A stretch of DNA of 64,000 nucleotides, taken from SZUA-365 sp034002405. Lineage in GTDB: Bacteria; Bacteroidota; Ignavibacteria; SZUA-365. Below are positions 16,074 to 26,200 of this stretch, in pieces. How positions within the stretch are numbered: the first letter of the stretch is position 1; every line of letters begins with the position of its first letter. The notes below the pieces were generated by a model. It did not search any database. It was not told the DNA's origin and saw only the letters and a program-made list of their open reading frames with translations. The stretch is taken from assembly GCA_034002405.1 (NCBI GenBank), contig JAVFAS010000010.1:1-64000 (forward strand). The letters are read 5' to 3'. A program made the translations under genes and the position numbers.

Positions 16074-18884
16074 TCACAGCGAGAAATTCCGCAGGTTCCA
16101 CGTCACCGTCAGCAGCACGTAGCGCTGGAGCATGGTGGTCCGCGTGTCCTCGATATAGGTGTCGGTGACGCTGCGTGCGATGCTGTTGTTCTGCTTGAGC
16201 AGGTCGAATACCGACAACCGGATTTCCGCCGCGTGTTCGGGGAGGAATTTATATCCGAGGCTCATGTTCCACAGCAGGAAATCGTCGTTGAATCCTTCCG
16301 AGAGGCCGCGATAGTACTCATGCGCCAGATCGGTACTGAAGACAAAGTCCTCCAGGAATATCCAATTCAACCGCACGCGCGATGACTGCGTGTGATAGCT
16401 GGTGTTGCGCTGTTCCTGCAGGGAATTTTGTATCCACGTCAGGTTGGCCTGTGTCGAAATCGTGAAGTCGATTTCCGGACTGATGTTGCTGCTCAGCGAG
16501 AGTCCGACACCGCCGGCGGGCGCCGCGGCATGATTCATTTCGCCATTGATACGGCTCGGCGTGCGCGAGAAACTGCCGAAGAGATTCAGGTTGAGATTCG
16601 AGCGCAGGAAGCCCAGCACGCGGCCGTAGGTCAGGAAACCCCGGAGGGCGTAGGAGCCGTCGAAATTCTCGGGACGCGTGATCTGCGTCCCGCGCAGCAG
16701 CGGGATCCCCCCGAAGACGGTGGTGTCGGCGCCCGCGACCACGGTGTTGTTACCGATCGCGTCGAAGGTATAGCTTCCCATCGCGAAGAGGAAGAGATAA
16801 CTCCCCGCCGCGAGATTCGCGGTCGAGTAGCGCATGCCGAGAAACTGCATGTTCTCCTGCTCGAGTTCGGGATTGCCGATCGAGAGCAACAGCGGATTGG
16901 AATTGTCGAGCACGTCCTGCAGGCGTGTCACGCTGGGCGGTGACGTCCGTGCGCGGTAGAACATGTTGAAGTCCCGCCCCTGTGCGATTTTATAGCGCAG
17001 CATCGCGAAGGGAATGACGTCGCCATAGCGGCGGTCAATGGTGTGTTCGGTGGGATACACCTGCGCGTTCCGCAGCATCGCCCACTGATACCCCACACCC
17101 ACCATGCCGTTGATGGATTCGTTCTCGTAGCGGTATCCGACACTGGCGTTCTGTGTCAGGTAGTCGGTCGAGAATTCGTTGCTCTGCAGCGGATCGAGTT
17201 CCTCGGACAGTCCCGCCAGCACGGGGAGTGCCCAGGTGCGCTTGTCCGACGCGTCATTGCTGAAGGCGGCGCGGTGACGCAGTTGCAGCTGTCCGCGCCG
17301 TCCGATCGGCTCGGTGTAGGTCGCGGTCGCCTCGGCCGACCATCCATCACTGTCAAGATCCGAGCGTTGCCGCGTCGTGTCGAAAACGGTCTGGCCGCCG
17401 AAGCTGGCATAGTCATAAAAGAGATGATTATCTCCAGTATTATTCTTCAGATCATGTTCGATCTCGAAGGAGAAGGTCCGGCCCCGTGTGGCGAAGCGGC
17501 GGCGGTAGAGCAGCGCGTTGCTGAAGGAAATGCCTTGCAGGTCGGACGCGAAATCACTGCGGCTGGCGTTGAGTGCGTCGCCGTCCATTACCGTTCCCGC
17601 GGTCAGGCGCTCCGCGCCGGTGTTGATCTGCGCCGAGAATCGCGGCCGCCAGAGGATGGAGTTGAGGGTGTCGATCTTGAAGTCGAGCCGGAGATTGACA
17701 CGGTGGTTGGTGTTGTCGGTGGTGGCACTGCCGAGCTCATTGTAAAACTGCCCCTGCGCGGAAGGGAGGATGAATTCCCGGGTAATGCCGCTGCCCGCGT
17801 CGAGATCACTCTGGTTGAAGAAGTAGCTGCCCGAGATCTCCACCGCGCCGAACCAGGTGTCGATGTAGTTGAGTCCGAGCGCGTTGGTCTGCGCGATCCC
17901 GTTACTGGTGTTGACCATGAAATCCCGGACGCTCCCGGCATTGAAGCTCGGCATGCCGCCGGCGGACGGTCGCGGTCCGCCCCCACGCATGCCGCCGCGC
18001 ATGCCGCCGCGGTTCGCGGAGAGCATCACTCCCAGAAGATCTTCGGATGCGAAATTCTGTTCATTCACATCGTTGGTCATCGCCATCAGCGACCAGCGCT
18101 GCGTGCCGGAGAACGCATTCAGGATTGCCCCCGCGCGGTAGTGGGAATCCTCGCCATAGCCGGCATAGACCTTACCGAACTGTGCGTTCTTGATCGCGTC
18201 ACGGGTGATGAAATTCATCGCCTTCACCTCATTGCCGTCGCTGAACCCGGTGAATCGCGCCTGTTCGCTCTGCTGGTCGAAGACCTGGATGCGCGAAATC
18301 ACCTCGGCCGGGAGATTGCGCAGCAGTGCGCGTGCGTCGTCGCCGAAAAAGGGCCGCCCGTCGACCTGGAACGCCTTGACCTCCTCGCCCTGGGATTCGA
18401 CTTTCCCGTCCTTCACCGTCACCCCCGGCATCTTGCGCACCAAGTCCTCGGCGGTCGCGTCGGGATTGACCTTGAAGGCGCTGGCGAGGAATTCGGTGGT
18501 GTCATCCTTGAGCACCGCGATCGGGGCCTGTCCGGTCACCTCGACCTGATCGAGCCGGAAGCTCTCATCACGCAGCGCGATATCGCCCAGCGCGGCCGAC
18601 TTCCTGCGCAGCGCGACGTCCCGCACGTTCGTGGTGTAGCCGATGAAACTGATTTTCAGCACATACCGCCCGCCGCGGAGTCCGTCGAACAGGAAGCGGC
18701 CATCACGGCCTGAGATCGTCCCCCCCGCGGTGCTGCTGTCGGGCAGGCGCAGCAGCAGGACGTTGGCGTTCTGCAGCGGAGCTCCGCCATCTTCCTGGAC
18801 GATACGGCCGCTGATGGAGAGATTCTGTGCGAGGGTGGGAGTGAAGAGGGAGAGGAGCAAGAGCATTGACGCAAGCTGTCGCAT
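16074..18884 (-). CDS. TonB-dependent-receptor-like outer membrane protein with carboxypeptidase-regulatory N-domain
   Basis: 936 residues from the ATG at 18884 (AGGA, six bases upstream); a signal peptide ends near LAQN. Residues about 20-105 are a CarboxypepD_reg-like domain (SGRIVQEDGGAPLQNANVLL, GGRYVLKISFIGY). A plug-like region follows (KMPGVTVKDGKVESQGE, VDGRPFFGDDARALLRNLPA, IQVFDQQ), then a long beta-barrel of the OMP_b-brl_3 type ending in aromatic-rich strands and a C-terminal Leu. A Gly/Met-rich loop (NRGGMRGGMRGGG) occurs at about 295-320. The family transports or senses ligands at the outer membrane. There is no SusD partner and no obvious TonB box. It is convergent with the NSS/MetS pair, six bases apart. 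Confidence 0.87.
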   Translation of the reverse strand: MRQLASMLLLLSLFTPTLAQNLSISGRIVQEDGGAPLQNANVLLLRLPDSSTAGGTISGRDGRFLFDGLRGGRYVLKISFIGYTTNVRDVALRRKSAALGDIALRDESFRLDQVEVTGQAPIAVLKDDTTEFLASAFKVNPDATAEDLVRKMPGVTVKDGKVESQGEEVKAFQVDGRPFFGDDARALLRNLPAEVISRIQVFDQQSEQARFTGFSDGNEVKAMNFITRDAIKNAQFGKVYAGYGEDSHYRAGAILNAFSGTQRWSLMAMTNDVNEQNFASEDLLGVMLSANRGGMRGGMRGGGPRPSAGGMPSFNAGSVRDFMVNTSNGIAQTNALGLNYIDTWFGAVEISGSYFFNQSDLDAGSGITREFILPSAQGQFYNELGSATTDNTNHRVNLRLDFKIDTLNSILWRPRFSAQINTGAERLTAGTVMDGDALNASRSDFASDLQGISFSNALLYRRRFATRGRTFSFEIEHDLKNNTGDNHLFYDYASFGGQTVFDTTRQRSDLDSDGWSAEATATYTEPIGRRGQLQLRHRAAFSNDASDKRTWALPVLAGLSEELDPLQSNEFSTDYLTQNASVGYRYENESINGMVGVGYQWAMLRNAQVYPTEHTIDRRYGDVIPFAMLRYKIAQGRDFNMFYRARTSPPSVTRLQDVLDNSNPLLLSIGNPELEQENMQFLGMRYSTANLAAGSYLFLFAMGSYTFDAIGNNTVVAGADTTVFGGIPLLRGTQITRPENFDGSYALRGFLTYGRVLGFLRSNLNLNLFGSFSRTPSRINGEMNHAAAPAGGVGLSLSSNISPEIDFTISTQANLTWIQNSLQEQRNTSYHTQSSRVRLNWIFLEDFVFSTDLAHEYYRGLSEGFNDDFLLWNMSLGYKFLPEHAAEIRLSVFDLLKQNNSIARSVTDTYIEDTRTTMLQRYVLLTVTWNLRNFSL

Positions 18885-18938
18885 GGGAGTTCCTGAACGG
18901 AGAGATGCGGGATGTGACACATGTGGGCGAACATGGTT

Positions 18939-18956
18939 GCATGCGGTAACGCATGC
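18939..18956. promoter_or_regulatory. Palindrome in a divergent intergenic region
   Basis: GCATGCG-GTAA-CGCATGC, a perfect inverted repeat with 7-base arms. It lies 55 bases upstream of the outer-membrane-protein start, in the 321-base gap (18885-19205) shared with the M1 peptidase gene. Its position suits an operator. I see no clear consensus promoter in the remainder of the gap. Confidence 0.4.
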
Positions 18957-19205
18957 GCCATGCCGTCCCGGTGCGTGCTGCCGTCGGAGGGCGGCGCCTC
19001 GCTAACTTCGCGAATTTCCCACACCGGAGAAAGCGGGCAGGGCAATAATCCGCCCCCATGCATCCATGCCGGAAAAACTCCGTAGCGGAGAAGCATATCC
19101 CGAAAAATGACCGGCGTGTTTCGTGTCGCAGGACAACGGATTCCTCCACCGGCCCACGGCCATTTCCGGTATCCTTGCGGATGCCTACGTCAGGAGGTGA
19201 TTCCC

Positions 19206-21122
19206 ATGAGAATGCCCGCACTGTTTGCCTGCCTGTCGATGGCGGGACTGCTTGTCATGCCTGTCCGGCTTCCCGCCGCGACGACGGCCATTGACGTCGT
19301 ATCCTATCGCGCGCGCCTCACCATCGAGCCGTCCACGCGCACACTCGAGGGTGTCGTGACGGTGACCTTCCGCAACGTGCATGTCGAGGATCTTGTCGAA
19401 ATCGAGCTCGATCTTCGCGACCTGGTGACCGACAACGTGGAATCGGAGGGACTCCCCCTTTTGTTTTCCACAACCGACAGCAGCCTCGTCATCCAGTTCG
19501 GTATTCCCGTGCGCTCGCTCGATACCGGCACGGTGACAATCTGGTATCACGGACACCCGACGGGTGACATCGACCACGCCGCGGGCGTGCTGTTCGGACC
19601 GCGCAGTGTCTGGGCGCATCCGCAGTCACATCGCGCACGCTATGTCGCCATGCTGCCGCACTGGCTTCCGTGCAACAATCAGTTTTCGGACAAGGCGCTC
19701 TTTGATCTGACCTTCGACACGCCGGTGGGGTGGCGCGCCGCCGGGATGGGAACTCTTGTCCATGAGAGCGAACACAACGGTCGCCTCCGCGCGCAGTGGA
19801 TCCTTCGTGATCCGTTGCATCCCGCCGGGGCGGGCTGGTCTCTGGGAACATATGAGGTGTATCGCGACACCATCCGGGGCATTCCGTTTTGCGCATACGT
19901 CTGGCCCGCGGAACGCGCACGTGCGGAGAAGTACTTCCGGACGATCGATACGATCATGGCGGTGTTCGAACAGCATTTCGGAGCGTATCCCGCGGAAAAA
20001 ATCGGTTTTGCGCTGACCGATTCAAACTCCTGCGAGGTTCACACGATGATCGAACTGCACAAGGAGACGCTCACCGGCACCGCGTCCACTCTTGAAGCAC
20101 ATGAGCTCGCGCATCACTGGTGGGGCAATTCCGTGACACCGGCGGATATTCGGGAGAACTGGTTGAGCGAGGGGTTCGCGATGTACGGGGAATTTCTCCT
20201 CGCGGCGGTATTCTCCAAGATGACGAAGTTCGACGACATCCTGCGGTACTACACGACATACTACCGCACGGGTATCGCCCCGGTCGAAGGGGCGCTGCCG
20301 CTGTACGATTACCACGGCGCCGGCGCGCTTTTCAACTATCCCAGCGTCATCTACATCCGCGGCGCGGTCGTCCTCAACATGCTGCGGCATGTGATGGGAA
20401 ATGAACGCTACCGCGAGGGAATCCGTGACTACTTCACCCGCTTCCGGGGCCGGAATGTCACCTCCGCCATGTTCCAGACGGTGATGGAGGAGCATCGTGA
20501 ACAGTCACTGGAGCGGTTCTTCCAGCAATGGGTGTATCGCGGCGGTTGGCCAATCCTGCGCATTACTCGCGTGACGCCGTCCGCAACGGGTGGATTCCGG
20601 CTCGCCGTCGAGCAACGACAGCAGGCGGCGCATGGATGGCCGTTGTTCGAGACACCTATCGATATCGACATCTACACGAAAAGCAGCGGCAAGCTGCCGC
20701 TCCGGCGTACGTTGCAACCGTGCGCGGATGATCTCTGGGTGTTTGATGACATCCCGGAGACCGAGGTGGAATCCTGGCGAATCGATCCCGGAGGATGGCT
20801 GCTGCATGAGGCACACACCGTGACGTCCACCGACCCTCTGGTTGCGGCCGTCGATGCCGCGATGCTTGAAGCGCCGTATCCTCAGCCGGTCGGACGGGCG
20901 GCGGCGCGGGTCCTCCAGCCATTCTCCCTCCCCGCCGCTGCCACGGTACTCCTGGAGATGCGTGATCTGCTGGGGCGGCACGTCCGCACCGTTGCGAACG
21001 GCGATTTCGCGGCGGGACGCCATGTGGTCCCTGTTGATCTGACGGCTTGTGCCCCCGGGTGGTACAGTCTTCTGCTGCGCGTGGCCGGACATGTGGAATC
21101 ACGTGTACTCATCCTCGAGTGA
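19206..21122 (+). CDS. Secreted M1-family-like zinc aminopeptidase with sorting tail
   Basis: 638 residues from the ATG at 19206, which has a near-perfect AGGAGGTGA five bases upstream, followed by a signal peptide (cleaved near LPAATT). The core carries HELAHHWWG (His299, Glu300, His303) and NWLSEG with the Glu 18 residues after the second His, the M1 gluzincin zinc site. The canonical GAMEN substrate motif upstream is absent; the equivalent region reads NSCEVHTMIELHKE. An N-terminal beta domain (about 25-200) precedes it. The C-terminal 85 residues form a sorting-tail-like Ig fold (PYPQPVGRAAARV, DLLGRHVRTV, PGWYSLLLRV). Probably an exported peptidase acting outside the cell; the altered GAMEN site may change its specificity. 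Confidence 0.85.
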   Translation: MRMPALFACLSMAGLLVMPVRLPAATTAIDVVSYRARLTIEPSTRTLEGVVTVTFRNVHVEDLVEIELDLRDLVTDNVESEGLPLLFSTTDSSLVIQFGIPVRSLDTGTVTIWYHGHPTGDIDHAAGVLFGPRSVWAHPQSHRARYVAMLPHWLPCNNQFSDKALFDLTFDTPVGWRAAGMGTLVHESEHNGRLRAQWILRDPLHPAGAGWSLGTYEVYRDTIRGIPFCAYVWPAERARAEKYFRTIDTIMAVFEQHFGAYPAEKIGFALTDSNSCEVHTMIELHKETLTGTASTLEAHELAHHWWGNSVTPADIRENWLSEGFAMYGEFLLAAVFSKMTKFDDILRYYTTYYRTGIAPVEGALPLYDYHGAGALFNYPSVIYIRGAVVLNMLRHVMGNERYREGIRDYFTRFRGRNVTSAMFQTVMEEHREQSLERFFQQWVYRGGWPILRITRVTPSATGGFRLAVEQRQQAAHGWPLFETPIDIDIYTKSSGKLPLRRTLQPCADDLWVFDDIPETEVESWRIDPGGWLLHEAHTVTSTDPLVAAVDAAMLEAPYPQPVGRAAARVLQPFSLPAAATVLLEMRDLLGRHVRTVANGDFAAGRHVVPVDLTACAPGWYSLLLRVAGHVESRVLILE

Positions 21123-21334
21123 TTGCCGGTCGTACATGGGGGCAGGCAGCGGGCTCCCGCGCATTGAATGAGTGGGACACGCGCCACGTCGCAGGGCACC
21201 GACGGTTGCACGCCATGCCGGAGGAGCGGCCGGGTGACGCGGTGGAAATTCATAATAGAGGAGTTGCGGATGAAATATATCCGCGATGCGCGTGGAATGC
21301 AAGAGAAAAATCGTATACGGATTTTATTTCTCGC

Positions 21335-21363
21335 TTGCGAATGTCGATAAAAGAGTCGATATT
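21335..21363 (+). promoter_or_regulatory. Promoter of the hemerythrin-sensor gene
   Basis: TTGCGA (21335-21340), a 17-base spacer and GATATT (21358-21363), in an A+T-rich patch unlike the rest of the 294-base gap 21123-21416. Three GTCGATA direct repeats overlap or flank it. Confidence 0.5.
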
Positions 21364-21374
21364 TAATGTCGATA
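21343..21374 (+). repeat. Three GTCGATA direct repeats over a promoter
   Basis: Exact 7-mers at 21343-21349, 21355-21361 and 21368-21374, spaced 12 and 13 bases start to start. They cover the spacer, the -10 box and the predicted start region of the promoter at 21335-21363, the arrangement expected for a repressor-binding array. Confidence 0.5.
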
Positions 21375-21416
21375 TGTGACTCGCTATCTGTGATCATCAA
21401 CGGCAGGAACCATTTC

Positions 21417-23057
21417 ATGAGTGAACTGATCAACAATTCCGAACAACGCAAAACAACGCTCAAGCGGTTGATCCGCGAACTGCACGGAGGCATGGACCCC
21501 GCGGCGGCACGCACGCGGCTCGAGGAGTTCCTCGAGGGCATTCCCTACGGCGAGGTGGTGGAGGTGGAGCAGGATCTGATCCGGGAGGGCATTTCGCAGG
21601 AGGAGATCCAGAAGTTCTGCGACATCCATTCGTCGATGCTGGACGGTCATATCGACCAGAGCATGGCGAAACTCGTGCCGCCCGGACACCCCGTCGATAC
21701 CTTCAAGAAAGAAAACGAAGCGCTGGCACAGGTGACCGCGCGCATCATGCAACTCGTCGCGGATGTCGACGCGCGTCCCCCGGCGCAGATCCCCGAGCTC
21801 GTCCTGCAATTGCGCACGCTGTTCAACGAACTCGGCGATCTCGACAAGCATTACCGGCGGAAGGAAAATCTTCTGTTCCCGTACCTCGAACAGCACGGGA
21901 TCACGGGTCCACCGACGGTGATGTGGGGCAAGCACGACGAGATCCGTCGCGCATTGCAGGCCGCGCGCGAGGCCCTCGCCGCGATGCCCGAGGCCACGCC
22001 CGCGGATCTCTCGACGACTGCGTCGCGGCTTCTCATTCCCGCGGCACGCGCCGTCGACGACATGATCATGAAGGAGGAGCAGATCCTGTTCCCGCTGAGC
22101 ATGGATACGCTGACGGATCTCGAATGGTATGAAATCCACCAGCAGACCCCGGAAATCGGCTTCTGTCTGTACGACCCCCGAATCGAGTGGAAACCCCGGA
22201 ACATCGATATCACGGATGTCACCGATACGACGGGTGACGGCGTGCGCATGCCGAGCGGCACGCTCAATGCGGCCGAACTCACGGCCATTCTCAATACCGT
22301 GCCCTTCGACCTCACTTTCGTCGATGCCGAGGACAAGGTAAAATACTTCTCACAGGGTGCCGAACGCATTTTCGACCGCAACCGCGCCATTCTCGGACGT
22401 GACGTCCGCCTCTGCCATCCGCCCGCGAGCATGCATATCGTCGATCGCATCATCGAGGACTTCCGGAGCGGGCGGCAGGAGAGCGCGCCGTTCTGGATTC
22501 AGATGCAGGGGAAATTCATCCATATCGAATATTTCGCCGTGCGGGATCCGCAGGGCAATTACCTTGGCACGCTCGAGGTCTCGCAGGATCTGACCGCCAA
22601 ACGCGCACTCGACGGTGAGCAACGTCTGCTCTCATACGCGGACAAGGACACGGAATCATCCGCGCCCGTTGCCGGACAGCAGACCTCGGCAGCGACGCAT
22701 ATCCCCCATGGAGCCGCGGCACCCGGCAGCGCGCCGACCGCGGAGCATGCGCGCATCGTCGCGGGTGATCCGCCCCCGCCGGGACACGAGCCGCCGGCGG
22801 AGCACGAACCACGTCCTGACTGGGCGATCGAGGATGCGGTGCACGTCCGCGTCGACGCCGTCGCCCTTCTCGGACAGGGAGCCAATCCGCTGGGTGAAGT
22901 CGTACGTGCGCTTGGAGGCATGGCGACCGATGAACTGCTGTACATGCCCGCGCCGTTCTATCCCGCGCCGATGGTGCAGGTGCTCCGTTCCCAGGGGCAC
23001 GATGTCTGGGGCGAGGAAATCGCCGCGGGCTGGGCGCTCTGGGTGCGGAAACACTGA
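21417..23057 (+). CDS. DUF438-hemerythrin-PAS sensor with C-terminal DUF2249-like domain
   Basis: 546 residues from the ATG at 21417 (AGGAA, seven bases upstream). Residues about 8-80 match DUF438 (LKRLIRELHGG, EEFLEGIPYGEV, CDIHSSMLDGHI). A hemerythrin-like four-helix region follows (about 85-235) with the expected His/Glu clusters (KHYRRKENLLFPYLEQHG, KHDEIRRAL, KEEQILFPL) for a di-iron O2 or NO site. A PAS domain (about 275-395) then gives FVDAEDKVKYFSQGAERIF. A low-complexity Pro/His/Ala linker (about 400-465) joins to a C-terminal TusA-fold DUF2249-like domain (about 475-546). No kinase or DNA-binding output is visible. Likely a redox or nitrosative stress protein. Transcribed from its own A+T-rich promoter and closed by a terminator. 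Confidence 0.87.
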   Translation: MSELINNSEQRKTTLKRLIRELHGGMDPAAARTRLEEFLEGIPYGEVVEVEQDLIREGISQEEIQKFCDIHSSMLDGHIDQSMAKLVPPGHPVDTFKKENEALAQVTARIMQLVADVDARPPAQIPELVLQLRTLFNELGDLDKHYRRKENLLFPYLEQHGITGPPTVMWGKHDEIRRALQAAREALAAMPEATPADLSTTASRLLIPAARAVDDMIMKEEQILFPLSMDTLTDLEWYEIHQQTPEIGFCLYDPRIEWKPRNIDITDVTDTTGDGVRMPSGTLNAAELTAILNTVPFDLTFVDAEDKVKYFSQGAERIFDRNRAILGRDVRLCHPPASMHIVDRIIEDFRSGRQESAPFWIQMQGKFIHIEYFAVRDPQGNYLGTLEVSQDLTAKRALDGEQRLLSYADKDTESSAPVAGQQTSAATHIPHGAAAPGSAPTAEHARIVAGDPPPPGHEPPAEHEPRPDWAIEDAVHVRVDAVALLGQGANPLGEVVRALGGMATDELLYMPAPFYPAPMVQVLRSQGHDVWGEEIAAGWALWVRKH

Positions 23058-23081
23058 CGAAGGAGGAGGGTCCTTCGCACG

Positions 23082-23114
23082 GATCCCGGGCCTTCCGGCC
23101 CGGGATCGTCTTTT
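23082..23114 (+). terminator. Rho-independent terminator
   Basis: Perfect 11-bp stem GATCCCGGGCC / GGCCCGGGATC with a TTCC loop, then GTCTTTT, 24 bases after the hemerythrin-sensor stop. Confidence 0.9.
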
Positions 23115-23268
23115 CAGCGAATATCCTGTGACGCGCCGGTAACTATCCGGATATTGATGTGTTCATTTCCCTGATGCGGTCGCATCGCCATCATGCGTGC
23201 GGATTCGGGATGCGGGGTGGCATGCGAGGGATACGCGAACGGATGTCCATTCAATCCAGGAGAGAATC

Positions 23269-26200
23269 ATGCGCCGGACCATGCTCATTTCCCTTCCGCT
23301 CTTGATTCTCACCACCACATTCGTTCACGCACAACCCACGCTCGATTTCAAGCGGTTGATCATGCAATGGCCGACGGCCGCGTTGTATTTCAGCGCGGAA
23401 TGCAATGGCACGCCGGAGTGGAACCTGCAACCGTCGGCGTTCCGCATCTTCGACGATGGCGACGAGGTCACGCAATTCACACTCGATTGCCCGGATCCCT
23501 CGACGCCCTGCGCGATGTCTGTCGGGCTTGTGCTCGATGGGTCGGGTTCGATGGTGGGCTCCGGGAATCCGGGCATCATCCAGGCCGCGAAGCACTTTGT
23601 CGGACTGCTCGACGGCGTGCAGGATCAGACCGCGGTGCTGTGGTTCAACAACGGCGCAACGCTGGCGCAATCCATGACTTCGGATACCAGTTTGATGAAC
23701 CAGGCGATCGATGCCTTGCCCGTGACCGGCAGCAGCGGCGTGCGTGAAGGCATCCTGGCGGGATTGGATGAGGTGGTGGCGAACGGGACGAACAGCTGCC
23801 GCGCCGTGATCGTCGTGGCAGACAACATGGCCGATGGATCCAGCATCACATTCCCCGCACTCATCGCCTACGCGAATCTTCATCACATCCGGGTGTTCAC
23901 CATCGGACTCGGGACGGGATTTTCCATCGCCGAATTCCCGCAACTCGCCGCGGAGACCGGTGGCCGATTTTACCATACGGCCACGGTCGGCGGACTCGAC
24001 GCCATCTATACGGACATCGCGTCGGTCATCCGCGAGGGATTTCTCGAATGTCGCCTCACCTTCGATGCCACCTGTCCGGATGGCCGCATCCATGAAGTGG
24101 AACTCCGTCTGCCGGATTTCTGCGGCGCGCCGGTCAGCGCGACGGGTCACTATCAGGCACCGCGAGACAGCACCGCCTTCACCGATCTGGTCATGACGCT
24201 CGACAGCGTGGAGACGGATGCGGGGACAGAGGTCGAGATGACGCTTTCCATCGTCACGCCGCTTCAGCATGAACGATTCGCGCCGTTGTCCGCGGAAGTA
24301 ACCTTCAGCAAATTGCATCTCACACTCATCGGACTCACCACATCGCCCGGCTCTCTGCTCGAAGGCATTCCCATGGCCGTCACGCCACTTGCCAATGGCG
24401 TTCGCTTCGTGACCCTCGATCCGATGCGCATCACCGGAAGCGGGGAACTCTTCCGCCTGGTGTTCCGGACGGATCCGTCGGTGACCGACACCATGCGGGT
24501 CCCGGTCTCATGCGTGAGCGCGGCCTTCTCGCTCGGGTGCAGACGTCCCCGTATCGAGGCAGGGTTGGTGACCATCCTCCCCGGTGGCCCCGATTTGGAT
24601 TGCGTGATGGATGTGCCGCGATCGCTGACCTGGGACCGTGCAAGCTCCGGGTATGTCCCCACGCCCTTCACGGCCACGCTGTCGATCTTCAATATGGGAA
24701 GTCAGTCCTCGACCGGCGGACACTGTGAGATTTCGTTCGACACCACCGCGTTCCGTCTGGTCACGCCAACTTCGACACGGATGACATTGCCCGACATCAC
24801 CCCCGGCACGAAGTATGACGCGACATGGGAACTCGCGGCCCTTCCCCGGACGCAGGCCGATTCCTCCGACATCCGGATCACGGCGGGCTTCGACAATCAC
24901 GGCGATGTCTTCTGCGCGGCGCGCGTCTTTATCGGAGTACCGGACCCGGATTTCGTCTGTGACGTCTTGCTCCCCGACTCCCTCGCGCTGAATACGGAAG
25001 GGACCGGACTCGTCCCGAATCCCGTTTCGCTCCGCTGTCGACTGCGAAATGCCGGACAGCGTCCGTTGCGTCTCCGCCGCGTGCAACTGGATCTGCCACT
25101 CGATGGCCTGTCGGTAACGTCGACCTCCGCGTACGGGCTCGATTCGGTCATCGATACCACGCTCGGCATCGGGCAGGAGATGGAATTCGAATGGGGGATC
25201 GAGGTCGAAACGCGGGAATACGCGCGCACTCCGCTGTTCGCGGTCACCGTCAGGGACGAGGACGATGCGTCGTCCCGTTGCGAGGCATCGATGTTCATTC
25301 CGCCGGTTCGCGGCGTGATCAGCTGCACCCCGCGGGTCCCGACGATCGCGATGGATCTCACCGCGCAGCAATATGTTCCCATGCCCTTCGCCCTGGCGGT
25401 GGATGTGCACAGCATGCTGCCACGGCTGAGCGATTCGCTCTTCGCGCGCATCACCGTGCCCGCCGGATCGCTCGCGCTGATCGCCGCCGACAGCGGACGG
25501 CTGATCACGCCGCTTTCTCCGGCACAGCTGTTCCCCGGGCAGCAGGCCGTGGTGACATGGATGCTCGACCATCCCGTCACGCGAAGCATGCAGCGGTATA
25601 CCGTCGGCATCCTTGTCTGGGAGAAGGGCGGCGACAGCACGCGCTGCGAGGCGGAGATCGTCATTCCCGGCATGCCCGCGCCATTCTGGTTCGATCTCAC
25701 CGCGTCGGGTCCGATCGAATTCTGTGACGGCGGCACGGTGACGCTGGACGCGGGTCCGGGTTACGCGTCGTATCTCTGGTCGACCGGCGACACGACGCGC
25801 AGCATCCAGGTGACGACATCGGGTACGTACCAATGCGGTGTGACGCTGCCGGACGGATTGCCCGGTCTTTCTCAATCCATCACCGTGACGGTGTGGCCGT
25901 TGCCGCCGATTCCGGTCATCAGACGCGTCGAAGACGTGCTCACCGCCACCGACGCGGCGGGTTGGCAGTGGTATCGCGACGGGGTGGAACTCCCGAACGC
26001 GAATCGCCAGACGCACACCGCGGTCGAAACCGGCATGTACACCGTGCGCATCGTTGACGCGCACGGTTGCGAGGCGATGTCCGATCCGTTCGCGGTCACC
26101 GTCCTTCCCGTGGAGGAGGTGCACGCCGCCCGGCAGCATTTCCTGATCTATCCCAATCCCGCCGGGGACAGGATGTCGATCGACGTTTTGCTCACGCGTC

